Of a stretch of 64,000 nt of DNA, positions 46,051 through 57,701 are shown in pieces; the first letter of the stretch is position 1; the number at the start of each line of letters is the position of its first letter. Where the stretch lies: positions 38,260-102,259 of the forward strand of contig JAMKCH010051657.1 of the NCBI GenBank assembly GCA_023653785.1. Reading direction: 5' to 3'. Position numbers and translations under genes: made by a program. The notes below the pieces were generated by a model that saw nothing but the letters and a program-made list of their open reading frames with translations, had not been told where the DNA came from and searched no databases. The stretch is from Ophioderma brevispina. Its lineage: Eukaryota > Echinodermata > Ophiuroidea > Amphilepidida > Ophiodermatidae.

Positions 46051-46920
46051 CGCTATAGGTCTGTGTAAGTGTGTGTGTAATATTTATGTGTGTGTGGATG
46101 TGTTTGATGCGTGTGCTCGGAGTACAAGATGATTTCCGCGGAGGGGCTTTTCCAGTGTGCTATACTACAGCCCCTGATCACTGCAAATTTCACAGATTTT
46201 GAACACGAACAGAAATGTTTTAGGGTGTTCTGGAAGTGTGTTATACCAAGGAGGGGGGGGGGCACTCCCTAAAATTGGGTGACGGGTGTGTGCCTGCACA
46301 TGACCCTTTTTTAAACCTGCTGTCACTGAAAGAAAAAAACCCCCCGTTTTTTAACCTGTCACTGAAAGACCCCGGCCTTTTTTAACTCTCAGTTGATGCA
46401 GGCTCCCATTTAAGCAAATGTCACGAATGGACCCCTTACTTCATTTCAGGAGCAACAGAAAAGCCCCTTTTAATAATGTTATAACAAATAAATGGGTTTT
46501 GATGGTTAGAGTTGCCGGAGAGAGTGACCACCTTTTTTTCAGAGCCAGTGATGACCCCAGTTTTGCGGCCTCTTCACCAAATGACCCCCTTTTCCCCCTT
46601 AAAGGTCCTCAGCGAATGCCCCTACTTTGAAAGTCCAATCCGCACATCCCCGTCACTTTTGTATATGATCCCCCCTCCGGGGTGTTATGAACATATACAG
46701 CACATATCCAGAACCTCTAAATCATGTTCGCGGGTGCTTCAAAATTGGTACAATTAAGTCAAATACGTTTTGTTAGGTGTTCTGCAAGTGCCAGTGTTCT
46801 TTGAACACTGATCTGGAACACGTTCGTACGCGTTATGTGTTCTGAAAACTTGTACAGAAATGAAAAGAGCATTACACCACAATTGAACCAGCTAGTTAGT
46901 GAGTTAACCCTACTTTCTCT
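46051..46920 (+). repeat. Repeat D long unit, copy 1 with insertion
   Basis: A GT-rich start (46064-46115), GTGTGCTCGGAGTACA, CAGTGTGCTA, then GTTTTAGGGTGTTCTGGA. After an insertion (about 46245-46680, with CACTGAAAGACCCC repeats and a G run) it continues with ATATCCAGAACC, CATGTTC and GTTCGTACGCG. The same order is seen at 47750-48230. Confidence 0.7.
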
Positions 46921-47040
46921 ATCTACTCATCTCTCTCTAGTTCTGACTTTTCCTGTACAGGATTCGAGTGCAGACCTTCATTTGCTTGCATGGATAATTA
47001 AATAATGTATAATCTCCTGATATGTGAAATCTCTAATGTT

Positions 47041-47065
47041 TTTTTTTTGTTTTTTTTTTTTTTTT
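47041..47065. repeat. Poly-T run
   Basis: T-rich run with a single G. Confidence 0.9.
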
Positions 47066-47219
47066 AATTTTTTACACACTTTAAATTATAAGATTTGGGA
47101 GTATTTGTTCCTATTTGACGCATCCGCACAAACGGGAGTGAGTAATATAATGTCAACTATAGAGATTCATTAGCCTCATGTATGAAACATTGGCTATAGG
47201 CCCCTTTTTCTCACGTTTA

Positions 47220-48260
47220 ATGTCACTCATTGCGTATTCCAAATCTGAGCATATCACACTAGATTTGGAGATCGGAAGTGGGTCGGTTCTGGTCTAGAAA
47301 GTCAGCGGCGTGATGTAATTGAACATGTGACGACCTATAATAATTTTCAGTTTTATTTCTTTCTCGTACAGACTTCATGCATCTCAATTGAGCATTTTTT
47401 ATACAATGGTGTATACCAGGGATTGTATATAAAAGAGCTTTACAATCAAGTAATATTATTAATTTGGAAAAATCTGGGCGCAATAATTTTTTCAAACATG
47501 TCAAAAGTGCCAGTGGTTATTTAAATATAACCAAAATAAGGATTTCTTAGTATTGTGTGCTTTATTTGAGCATTAAAACGCATAGTTAGTCACCTAAGTT
47601 TATAATTATGGCACCTGTATGAAATCAATGGATATAGGACCCTTTTTTTCTCACGTTTCATATCATTCACCATCCATCTTCCAAAAACTGAGCAAATCAC
47701 TACCTAGGTTTGGAAGATCGGAAGTGGGTCAACGAAGCATTTCCTCATTAAGGTTGTGTATGTATACGTGTGGTGTGTGTGTCTTGTATTTATGTTTACG
47801 TGTGTGTGTGCGTGTGTGTGTGTGTAGTGTGTGCTAGGAGTACAGAGATTTCCTCGTAAAAGGGATCCCAGTGTGCTACATCCAGCCCTATACAATGCAA
47901 ATTTTCAATTGTAAACATATTTTGCAACACGTCAGAACAGGTTTTAGGTGTTCTGGACTGTGTTATGAGACTCTTACCGAACATATCCAGAACCCTAAAA
48001 CATGTTCTGCGGGTGTTCAAATTATGTTATTAATAATCAAATACGTTCTGTCAATTTCAAGAGTGTTCTTTGAAACACTTTAGCAGTTTTAGAACACACT
48101 GATTCTGGAACAACGTTCGTACGCGGCTTGTGTTCTGAAATATTTGCAGTGTTTACAGAAATGAAACTGGCATACACGCACAATTATGTTTACAGGATTG
48201 GAGGGTAGACTTCATTTTGCTGCAGGATAAATTAAATTAATGTTATCATGGATGAAATTT
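47220..48260 (+). repeat. Repeat D boxes 2-3 and long unit copy 2
   Basis: Box 2 is at 47235-47310 and box 3 at 47690-47730. The long unit, 47750-48230, starts with (GT)n and includes a palindrome: CAGAACAGGTTTTAGGTGTT (47933 on) pairs with CCTAAAACATGTTCTG (47994-48009). A fragment of repeat family A lies between, at 47428-47520. Confidence 0.7.
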
Positions 48261-48647
48261 ACTAGTTTCATATTAAGGGTTACATTTTTACAAAAATAAG
48301 TGGACATAGTCAAATATATACATAAGTAGGCTGGGATTTTGTATTTGCTCGATTATGAAAATTTTATCATTTTTGTATCAAAGAAATTAAATCTCAGCTA
48401 ACTTGATGATGTGTGGATGGAGATGGATTTTTGATGGGAAAGCTTTACATCGGTTGCGAAAAGGCGTGACTTTCAATATGTTAGGCTCCCGGTATTGAAA
48501 TCTCAGTTGACCCTTTAAAAATAAGATGGGAGTTATTTTGTTCTATTTGACGCATCACAAACCGGAATAAAGTCACCTAGATTATATGCCTCATGTATGG
48601 AATAATTTTGGCTAGGTCCTTTTTACTCACGTTTCATTTCATGACAA

Positions 48648-48880
48648 GAGACACTGGCACATTTGAACAAATTAGTACGCCCTCAAGATTTTACAAACTC
48701 GATTATTTTGCATGGTTGTATAGCTTTTCTATACAAAAGCCCTCACCTCACCCGAAATGATTAAGAACAAATCAGCTTCTTTATGGTTAAACGAAACGAT
48801 TTTTAATTTAAACGTTGCCGGCGCGACGTTAAATCAGCAGACGACGAAATGGCGTTTAACACAGAACACGCACGCCGTAT
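48648..48880 (-). repeat. Dispersed repeat family A, copy 3 (inverted)
   Basis: Begins AAGAGACACTGGCACATTT (complement of the conserved terminus). It continues with complements of CTTGAGGGCG, GATTTGTTCTTAATCATTTC and GTGTTAAACGCCATTTCGTC. It matches 28170-28767 in reverse. Confidence 0.75.
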
Positions 48881-49526
48881 GCATTGTTCCCCACCGCTAT
48901 GTATTGTACATTGTTTGATAGGTCTATAACCTTTGTGGTTTTAATATTTTTGTTATTTTGTTTGTCAAAAATATTCATGTAATATCAATTTGTGATTTAA
49001 AGTTATGTAAAACTTAAAAAGTTGGACCTACCAAAACTTTACATGGATGTCTTTGTCTTCATATCAAATGTCCCATCTGTTTTGGGGTATGGGTATTTTA
49101 TGTGTACAATATATCTATGTTCTTCCATGGCCTAGACTATCATTTGAGAGCAAATGAAGAGAAAGAAAATTTCATATTTTGTGAAATGTGCCAGTGCCCT
49201 TGCGTCTTCCAAATCGAGCATATCACTACCTAGATTTGGAAGGATCGGAAGTGGGTCGGTTATGGTATAGAAAGCCAAGTGAGCGCACGTGATATAATTG
49301 GACATGCGATGACCTATACACTGCTTTTTTTCATTTCTTTCATGCACAGACTTAATGCATCTTCAAAAAGCGAGCGACACACAACACACCACACAAAGTG
49401 CTAGAGAGGGAAGGTTTACAGGTATATTGAGTTAACTGGATAAAAAATGCTTATGAAATGCTAGTTAGAGTGGATAATAAATTTACATGTCAAGTTTTCA
49501 GTGTTTCTAGTATGTTTATATAAAAT
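48881..49526. other. Unannotated sequence with repeat D box 4
   Basis: Box 4 (49205-49290) carries CAAATCGAGCATATCAC, then GATCGGAAGTGGGTCGG. Otherwise nothing recognised. Confidence 0.45.
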
Positions 49527-49850
49527 GGTTCTTAATGATTTCTGGCAGCAGAATTTCTAGAAATTTTTAGGGTAAAATTTAAAATTTTGTCAATTAACGG
49601 AACTTTGTGACAGTAATTTTACAGAAATTGTCTCATAATATGGAAAAAAATGTGTATTTTAACAGAATTTTTAATTTCCGTAATTTAAAAATTACGGAAC
49701 CAAAAAAACATATTGATGCCAGAAATGTGTTGTGAAAATTTCCTGTATTTTAAATTTTTATGTTTTTTGTTTTTTATTTTTGTTTTCTAAAACAGATTTC
49801 CGTAATGTACGGAAAATCTGTTTTCTTATTTACGGAATTTTAACAGTGTA
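49527..49850. mobile_element. TA-flanked MITE, copy 2 (inverted, one end lost)
   Basis: Reverse complement of the 36940-37296 element. Shared words are TTCTGGCAGCAGAATTTC, GTCAATTAACGGAACTTTG, TTTTACAGAAATTGTCTCAT and a right end TTTAACAGTG-TA. The left TIR is degraded. Confidence 0.8.
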
Positions 49851-49910
49851 CACCCCGGGGATGTTTGTTTGGATGAAAAGGAGCGGAAAATATCAATTGG
49901 ACAAATACAT

Positions 49911-50270
49911 TAAAGGCACTATCAGTGATTTGCTAATCAGAAAATCGAAAAAAAAATCATTAAAAATCAGATGTTGGCATGTTTGTAACAAGTACAGGTA
50001 TTTCCTATATTCTGTAATGATAGTACCAGAAGCCACCTAATAAGGCACAAAATCGGATATTTTAGTCATTATGTCCGAACGGACACTACTAAACACGTTA
50101 TGAATGGAAGATTCGTATCTTTGAACACGCCGCCGTTTCTTCATTTTCTGTCAAACTTTTCAGTTGGAAAAGTAACCTATGCGAATTCTACAGACTTATC
50201 CTTCACCTTTAATGTTCATAGAAATTTTAAATATGATGACCTTTCGATAAAGCAATGATAGTGTCTTTAA
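49911..50270. mobile_element. TIR element (AAAGGCACTATCAGTG), copy 1
   Basis: The left end TAAAGGCACTATCAGTG and right end AATGATAGTGTCTTTA are complementary. The interior is homologous to 63491-63843 along its length, sharing GATTTGCTAA, ATTTTAGTCATTA, CGAACGGACACT and AGACTTATCCTTC or close variants. No coding frame. Confidence 0.8.
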
Positions 50271-50292
50271 ATATGGCACAAAAAGGGGCGAG

Positions 50293-50326
50293 GGTGGTTA
50301 CCACCCCTTCGGTAGACGAGGGTTAA
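50293..50326 (-). mobile_element. Isolated end of the 31770 piggyBac-type MITE
   Basis: GTGGTTACCACCCCTTCGG, then TAGACGAGGG-TTAA, is the complement of the first 34 bp of the 31770 element with one indel. The rest of the element is absent. Confidence 0.85.
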
Positions 50327-50854
50327 AGAAAATTGGTTGAAAGGTGAGCGACTGTCATTTTACGAGTAGTCACTTCACATGTCACTGATGTGAGGAGTAG
50401 TGAATTTAGGATCATATTTTTTTATGAATAAATACAAAGTACTTGCAAACTTGTGGCTGTGTGATTGTGTGTGTGTATTTCAAAAAAAGGGAGTGCCATG
50501 AGAGTGGTATTAGCAAAATGTATCTGAAGAAATGGAATTTCGAAAATGTAAAAGCCAATGTCAAAATCAGGAAAAATATACAATTGATAAATGATATGTG
50601 AGCAGAAACAAAAATGCATTTCCTTTAAGGTTGTACAGAGTTTTGGTTTACGTTATTAGAACAAAGTGTAACTTGGAACCCCCTTTTTGTCCCTAGCACC
50701 CAATAGTTCGTGGTGGCTGGGTGGGGTCCCCGTGTGCATGAGAGTGAGATGTGCCCTAAGTTACCTCTCACAGCCATGTACTAGACCATCAGACATAAAC
50801 AAACAAGTGAGGGTAGACTTTTGCTACCCCGGCACTTTTTTGATAGAGGGTCGT

Positions 50855-53300
50855 TTCAAAATGGCCGCCAAAATGCCATTTAACACCTTAAAATGGCGTC
50901 TAGCCCACTATTTGAGGTGAAATGGCCCAGTTTTGTAGTTGATTTTCTCTTTTTGTGTATGTCAAATAATAGAGCGGTCACATTCACCACTTAAATTATT
51001 CAATATGAGCGCTTCAAAATGGCCGCCAAATGCTATTTAACACCTGATAATGATGTTTTATAGCCATAACATGTGGGAAAATGGTCCAGTATTTTTCAGT
51101 GTTTCCTATATTTGTTGATGACACTTTATGTTAGAGTGGTCACAGTCCCCTAATTAAATAAATGTATTCTAATGAGGGCGCTTTTCAAATGGCTGCCAAA
51201 TGCATTTTAGCACCTCAATGATGTTTTAAAGCAAAAATGGGGGTGAAAGGCCCATGTTTTCAGTGTTTTTGATTAAATTTGTGGATGTCAAATGTAATAG
51301 AGCGGTCACATCACCACTTTAAATTATTCATAATCGAGGACGCTTTCAAAATGGCTGCCAAATGCGATTTAACGCCTTATATGATGTTTTAATAGCAAAA
51401 GGGTTGAAATGCCCAGATTTTAAGTTGTTTTCCCCCCCCCTTATTTGTTGATTTTTTTCTCCCATTCATCTTTCCATATCAGTACTTAACATACAAACTG
51501 TGGTTTCATTCTCTTTTTCTAACAGTTATTTTTTTTTATAGATATTAATGATGTTCTAGTTATGTTTCAGTTGTCATATGTAGGCATCATTATCATTACC
51601 ACTTAGATCTGCTACAATTGTGTACCATAAAAAGTAATCCATGGGAATGCAAATAATAGTAGAGTAATAGCACAAATCATTCAGTAAATAAAAACAGCAC
51701 TATGATCAGTTGGACTGGCATTGGGCATACATGGCATGATGGAATGATACGAACATACAGCCTTTCTATCTATAGCTAAGTTAAGCTCGGGAACCTCATT
51801 AACTGGAAAGCAACCACCAAAAGGAGAGAAGCAAGGTATCATCCACTATCCTGAAATGAACTTGAGTATGTTTCTAGTAGGGGACGTTTGAGATGCCTTG
51901 CTTTTTTATGGAGAAGTGTCTGAATTTCTCCTTGTTAACTATTTGATGCCCATAAACTGTCGATCTTGAATGTTTATTGGTGAGTCTGCCCCTTCTATAC
52001 ACTTTACCAAAAAAAGGGAACTTACAAAAAGAGACCATTTCAACCAATATCGACAGGAGTGGTAAACTACGGATTGATTGTTGTTAAATTCAATAGTTAA
52101 TGGTTAGCATGACTTTTCGCTCAGAGTCCTTCACAGATTTGTCATGTAAGAATCAAAGACTATATGAAGCCTGTTTGCAGATAACACAGACTTCCACACA
52201 AACCAAAAGATTTGTCTGTGACACTCCCCCATGGGCTGAAGCATTGTCTTCAGCTTTCAGACATTGGCCATCATGTCCCCACGATATGTATGTCATGTGG
52301 AAATCTTTTCTACTCCTACGAGATGGTTCACAGCGCGTTGCAATTATTACCTGCCATCAGGAAATCGCCACAATCATTACGCTTCATTCAAGGGTATACA
52401 GTGGTTAAGCGCACACCTATCAGCACTTTTAGTGTAATTATCAACAATAACAGAATAGTATTGAACAAAATCCCATGTACAAACCTGATAACATCACGAG
52501 AATCATTAAAATTAACCTTTTGTAAGAAAAGAGAAAATGAAACCGCAACGTTGTTAGAACTGAATAAAATAACTCAAAAATAATGGCAGAAAACAATCAA
52601 AAAAATAGGAAACACTTAAAAATTGCCCATTTCACCCCTTCTATGCTACTAAAAATCATCATAAGGTCGTTTTAAATCGCAATTTGACAGCCATTTTTTT
52701 AAAAGCGCGCCTCCATTAGAACTACCTTTAAGTTGGATTGTGACTGCTCTATACATTTAACAATGAAAAAAACATCATTAAAAAAAACTCAAAAAATAAA
52801 AAATTTCAACCTTTTTTGGTAGTAAAACTCATTATGAGGTGTTAAATTATTATTGGCGGCCCATTTTGGAAAAAGCGCCATTCCATTAGGAATACATGTG
52901 AAGTAGCGAATGAGACCGTTTATACATTTTGCCACACCCATCGATTAAATAAGGAAACACACTAAAAAATTGACCATTTTACCCCATTTCATGGCAATAA
53001 AAACATCATTATAAGGTCTTAAATCATTCGGCGGCCATTTTGAAAAATCGCCCCTCCATTTAGAAAACCGTTAAGTGGGTGAATGTGACCGCTCTACATT
53101 TGAATCAACAAAATATAGTTTTAAAACACTGCAAAAATGGGCCATTTCACCACCCATTGGATGACAGTTTTTTCTTTTTTCAGTTTTTTAACTCATATGA
53201 ATTTCTAAGGTGCTAAATTGCATTTGGCGGCCATTTTTGAAACGCGCCACTCCATTAGGAATACATTTAGTGGTGAACATTACCGATCAGTGGTGTTAAC
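50855..53300. mobile_element. Fold-back structure with tandem-array arms (4 + 4 units)
   Basis: The left arm holds about four direct units of roughly 165 bp. Each is recognisable by CAAAATGGCCGCCAAATGC, starting at about 50858, 51016, 51186 and 51346. Each continues with TTTAACACCT, AATGATGTTTTA, GAAATGGCCCA, a TTGTTGATGTCAAAT block and AGAGCGGTCACA. The right arm (about 52600-53300) holds four units in reverse, with GGCGGCCATTTTGAAA at about 52690, 52858, 53032 and 53226, and complements of every other block. The 1.15-kb core (51440-52590) is not part of the array. Arms made of tandem repeats around a core are the architecture of Foldback/Galileo-type elements, but no homology to these is claimed. 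Confidence 0.85.
52100..52583 (+). CDS. Open frames in the fold-back core, unknown
   Basis: Two overlapping plus frames, 52100-52408 (102 aa) and 52212-52583 (123 aa), lie in the core between the opposed arrays. The longer contains ICMSCGNLFYSYEMVHSALQ and a Lys/Asn-rich C-terminal part. No domain is recognised. The location and absence of low-complexity sequence make them the only candidates for an element-encoded product, but either could be chance. Confidence 0.2.
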
Positions 53301-54005
53301 ATGAACATATTTTCGGAAGTCATATACTTGTTGGTATAATCAGCAAATGAGCATAATACAATGTTAGTTTCCTTCAAAATAGTTCTTATTTTGGCATCAG
53401 CATCAGGGCTCGGAGTGTGAGGTAAGATCGCAGTGTTTGAAGGTAAAATTGCTCGGAAAATAAAATAATATTCTCTGAGGTTAAGTTGACCATGGGCGAT
53501 CCTATTTAATAGAAGGTTTCCTCTATCTAAAAATCTACTCTAACCTTTTTGAAAGGGTTACGCACGTGGAAATAAAACGAGGTGACTGAAATAACAATAT
53601 TGAAATCACATCGGATCTACAAAGATAACTATTCTGTTTAAAACACACAAACGTACACTAGAATAAAATGGCAAGTTTTCTGATGAAGAGAAAGAGAGCA
53701 AAACATTATTGGCGATATGAACATGACACCATCAAAAAAGTTCTGTTCAATGAAATCCACGAATTTTCCTCAAGAGTACAGAGCGGAGTTAGCGCCTCAT
53801 GCAGGCTAAAAAAAATACAAAAAGCCTAAACGATTTGGACCTTCGTACATCCACCAACCGCTCCATTGCGGCCAGCCGAACATGTTGCTTCAATATGGTA
53901 GTGGAAATACTTGTAAGTGCGTAATTGCTTGGAACATTAAACACAAGTCGGAGGGGAAATAACCCTGGCCGATGGCCCGGGGTGGGCGGTGGTAACTGAA
54001 GCCTT
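53301..54005. other. Unannotated sequence
   Basis: No gene recognised. The minus frame at 53789-54010 has no domain. Confidence 0.4.
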
Positions 54006-54229
54006 AACATGTTTAGAACTTTTCGTAAATTAACTTTAATAAAACAGATTTTTCCGTTATTTTACTGTAATTTTTTTTTAAAACCAAACTATGTGAGCCA
54101 AAGTCTGTTAAATCATAGTGTCAAAGTGCCGTTAATGGACAGGAAATTTGTAAATTAACCCCCAAAAAGTCTGGAAATTCTGCTGCCATGAATTTCTGTA
54201 TAAATGTACGGGCAATGTTTAACAGTGTA
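54006..54229. mobile_element. TA-flanked MITE, copy 3 (decayed, shortened)
   Basis: Direct orientation relative to copy 1. TTTTCGTAAATTAAC, AAAACAGATTTT, GTCTGGAAATTCTGCTGCCA and the end TTTAACAGTG-TA match 36940-37296. About 130 bp of the interior is missing. Confidence 0.75.
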
Positions 54230-55934
54230 ACGAGGAGCTCGGGTACCACCCGAGCCGAGTTACAAGGGTTCAGGCGGTGACCCCATAGAGACCAGGAAAC
54301 GAATATGTATGGTACCCTATCTGAGACCATATCTGTTCAAATGGATACCCTATCCAAACAGACCTTTAAATAGATATGCTATCCGAGACCCGGATCCAAG
54401 CAAAATCATTGGACTTTTTAACCTGGGATCTTACACTTCATTTGAGCTAGTTTATGGAATGTTCATTCTGTTTTGAGAATGATATCAACACAAAAATCAT
54501 CATTTCTAACCAAAAATTCTGCTTGATTTCACCACTATCTGAAATGAAAAGAAAATTGATTCACTTAATGTGAGACTGACAGAGACATAGGTTGAATTTG
54601 TACAATATATTGCAAAGTCTCGAGACCTGCCCGGGCCCAGGTCTAGGGGTTTCTGTACGCAGGTGGGTACCCGACCATATAACAGTCCCCTCCCCCCGGA
54701 CGCCGCTGGTTGGCAGCGCCAGCGCTGAGCTGCGGTCCTAATGAAGGAGAGATGTTAGGGCAGCATGAGGGATAGGGGGGGGGGGGGGTGGGGGGAAAAG
54801 GGGACTAAGGGTTATATTTCCCCGGCTTATTTATCTAGTATTTAGTTACGGAAAAATAACTTGCGACTTAGATGTGTGTAGTACGCCTAGCGCTATGAGG
54901 GTCTATATACTTGGAGGACATTATTTTGGGGAATATCAATCAATATATTTTTCTCTATGGTCCAGTTGGATTTTATGAACAAAAAAGTTCTCAAAACGTG
55001 GTGGTATACCCAAATTTATTAACACACACACCACACCATATGAAATCTGGGGCCCACGATCGGGTCACCCAGCTTTAATATTATTTTATTCACTGCCAGT
55101 TCCCCAACCGCTAATAATTTAGCCCAAATTAAGTTACAAATCCATAAAATTGCTTGATTTCCCCAAAGAAAAAAATCGATTCTCTGAACACAATAATTTC
55201 GCCAAAAATTTAGTTTTTAAGCCCTAAGTTCGGCGCTTTGCGTTTAACCCAGTACCAATAATCAAAGTGAGTATCCCGGACCTATTGAATTGAATCCAAA
55301 GTTTCAACAGTTTATTGTGTTATTAGGCAAACTAAGTTGGACGTTCAAAAATTTAATTTAGAACGGTAAACCTTAATAAACCGCGCAAATACTGCGGACA
55401 CCGAAAAAATAAAAAATTCAAACGAGAAAATCCTCAATAATGCCAGTTTAATACAGAGAGGGTTGGACGAGGTTGAAACATTGCTCACTGGCTATTAAAA
55501 AACACCCAGTTTGGATGGGTAGTTAAGAATATAGGGTTGTTTAAATGGCCATTTGTGATCCTCGCACCCCTCTTTTTGGTTTATGGTTCATAAAAGATAC
55601 TAGATATCCCGAGAAAAGTTATCATGGTTATGTTCAAAATTGCAGTTGATTCTGACGGTGCGATTTGATTGTTATGCACAAACGTTTGTTGTATTCAAGC
55701 TGTCCCATAGGCACTGGTGTTGTAATTTCTGTCCGTTTAACGGAAGAAAAATACAAATTACGAATTTCTTCAAGAGCAGTTCGAGTGTACAGTAGATTAC
55801 GCACACATCTATACTTAGGCCCCATGTTCAGATGACCATAACAAATTCAACTTTTATGAAAGTGGTGCATGGGATCTAGGCTGTGGAACACGAAATGCCT
55901 TTAACATAAAGTGCGTTAAATAAAATTATAACAA
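54230..55934. other. Unannotated sequence
   Basis: 54240-54400 contains CGGGTACCACCCG and CTATCCGAGACC-type words. 54600-54840 is GC-rich with G/C runs (54776-54797). No gene recognised. The minus frame at 55634-55825 is protein-like in composition but has no recognised domain. Confidence 0.35.
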
Positions 55935-55989
55935 GGTGTAGTAGTAGTAGTTTTAAAACCAAAGTTTTAAATCCGGTTTGTCCCCCGCA

Positions 55990-57700
55990 ACCGGGGGGTG
56001 GCGGATTCACCTCAATTAGTAGCATCGCCATTACTTCCTCCTTCCACTTCGCCCGATTCAATGCATCCCCTCCATCCTCAAACAACCCTCCTACTCTCCT
56101 TCACCACTTGCTTCCTCCATTGTTCTCTTTGGCGGCCCTCTTCTCAAAAACCACCCCCCTCAAACTCCAAAGCCCTTTTAAAACATGCTCCCTCAGCATC
56201 CTTCCTCAGCACGTGCCATACCATATCTTACACCATTCCCTTCGCCAGTCGGGGTCATCCGACTCTTTCCAAAAACCCAACATCTGCATCAAATCCCAGT
56301 CCCCCCTTCTTCTATCCATCAATTTCACACCACACATCGCGCTTATCATTGCTCTCTCTGCCCTTCTCAAATCCCCATCTCATTTTCACTCAGGCACCAT
56401 GTCTCAGCTCCCCATACGACCTGATCTCACACAACTCCTCTACACCATCCCTTTCATCTTCAGGAAATCTTCTTCTCCCAAGTACCAAACTCTCCACATT
56501 CTCTAAACGTCACAGCCGCCTCAATCCACCACCCGCACTAATCTTGTCACCTAGGTATGTGAACACCTTCACCGATTCAACCTCGTCACACAACTTTCCA
56601 CCTCCTTCCACCATCCCGCCAGCTCCCTTCTCGCATATTCCACACACAAAGTCCCTTGCCAAACGTGGGTCCACTCTCTCATCTTTGCGCAATCTCCCAG
56701 AATCCATTTCCCCATTTCCACACCACACTTGATTTGGCCCTCACCCTCTTTCCACATCTCCACATGGTCCACCTTACTCACTAACACTCCCCCTCCTCCC
56801 CACTCCCCATCACTTTTAGTCTTCCCAAGTTTACCCCTTCAGGCCTACTCTCAAATGCCTTCTTCCACTTCCAAAACTTCTCCCTCAAAAACCCTCCATT
56901 GTCTCACCCATTTAAGCTACATTAACACTAATCATCACTACAGCTCTCACATCCTCAAACAACCCTCTTTTGCACTTTCCGTAACCACATCAACCACAAT
57001 TGCAAACACCAACGTCGACAGCACAGAACCCTGACGCACACCCCCTTCCCTCAAACTCCTCAGACACTCAGACCCTACTTAACTCGTGTTTCTGCGGCTC
57101 CTTCATACAGACTCATCACCCCCCGCTCTAACCACCACTTCTGGTATCCCCTCTTCCTCATTGCCACTCCATCATTTCCTCGGTACTCTCTATCAAAGGC
57201 CTTCTCCAGGTCCACAAAGCAAATATACAGCTTCTTCCCTTTTGCTCGATATTACTCTTGCATCCTCCTCAAAAATGAACACTGCATCTATCGTTCCTTC
57301 CCCGGCATAAAACCAAATTTGCATCTCATCCACTTTCCACTATCCTCCCGAATTCTGTTCTCTATACCCTCTCCACATTTTCATCGCAGTCCCTCCACAA
57401 CTTCCACACCACGCCACTATACGCACCACAGCTCACTGCCATCCCCTTTTCCCTTAAAATTGGAACTAACACACTCACAGCCCACTCCAGCGGCATTCCT
57501 CCTCCATCTAACCCCTCTGACCCAACTCCCTCATCCACCAATCCCTATCTCTCCACTCGCAATATCCTCTCAACCCTCATTCTTCGAGGGTCCACAGCTT
57601 CCTTTTTCATTCTTCTCTTCCAATTGCATTTACCACTTCTTCTTGACTGACTGACTCCTCAACCGGCCTTCCCCCATCAGCCTCCACCCTCTGAGTCCCA
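55990..57700 (-). pseudogene. Reverse transcriptase of the minus-strand LINE
   Basis: On the minus strand the order is motif A KLYICFVDLEKAFDR (about 57240-57190), VMEWAMRKRGIPEVVVRAVM-like helix sequence, then motif B with GVRQGSVLSTLVFAIVVD (about 57035-56985). The motif C region (about 56930) is too decayed to show a YADD box. A KVNLGKTK-like patch follows. Next is a Cys/His-containing stretch (56790-56640: CGVEMGKWILGDCAKM and FVCGICEK in alternating frames) resembling a zinc knuckle inserted in this LINE family. Then VKVFTYLGDKISAGGG (56580-56530) and KMKGMVY...GAETW-type sequence. At least five frame changes are needed, so it is non-functional. Confidence 0.88.
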
Positions 57701-57701
57701 T

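Noticed and set aside
45610..49260. Resemblance of AGATCGGAAG in the repeat D box to a sequencing adapter
   Set aside because: Only about ten bases agree; the sequence then diverges and is embedded in a longer genomic repeat present four times.
55634..55825. 63-residue minus-strand frame with YTRTALEEIRN
   Set aside because: Protein-like composition but no family recognised and no splice context; too short to support.
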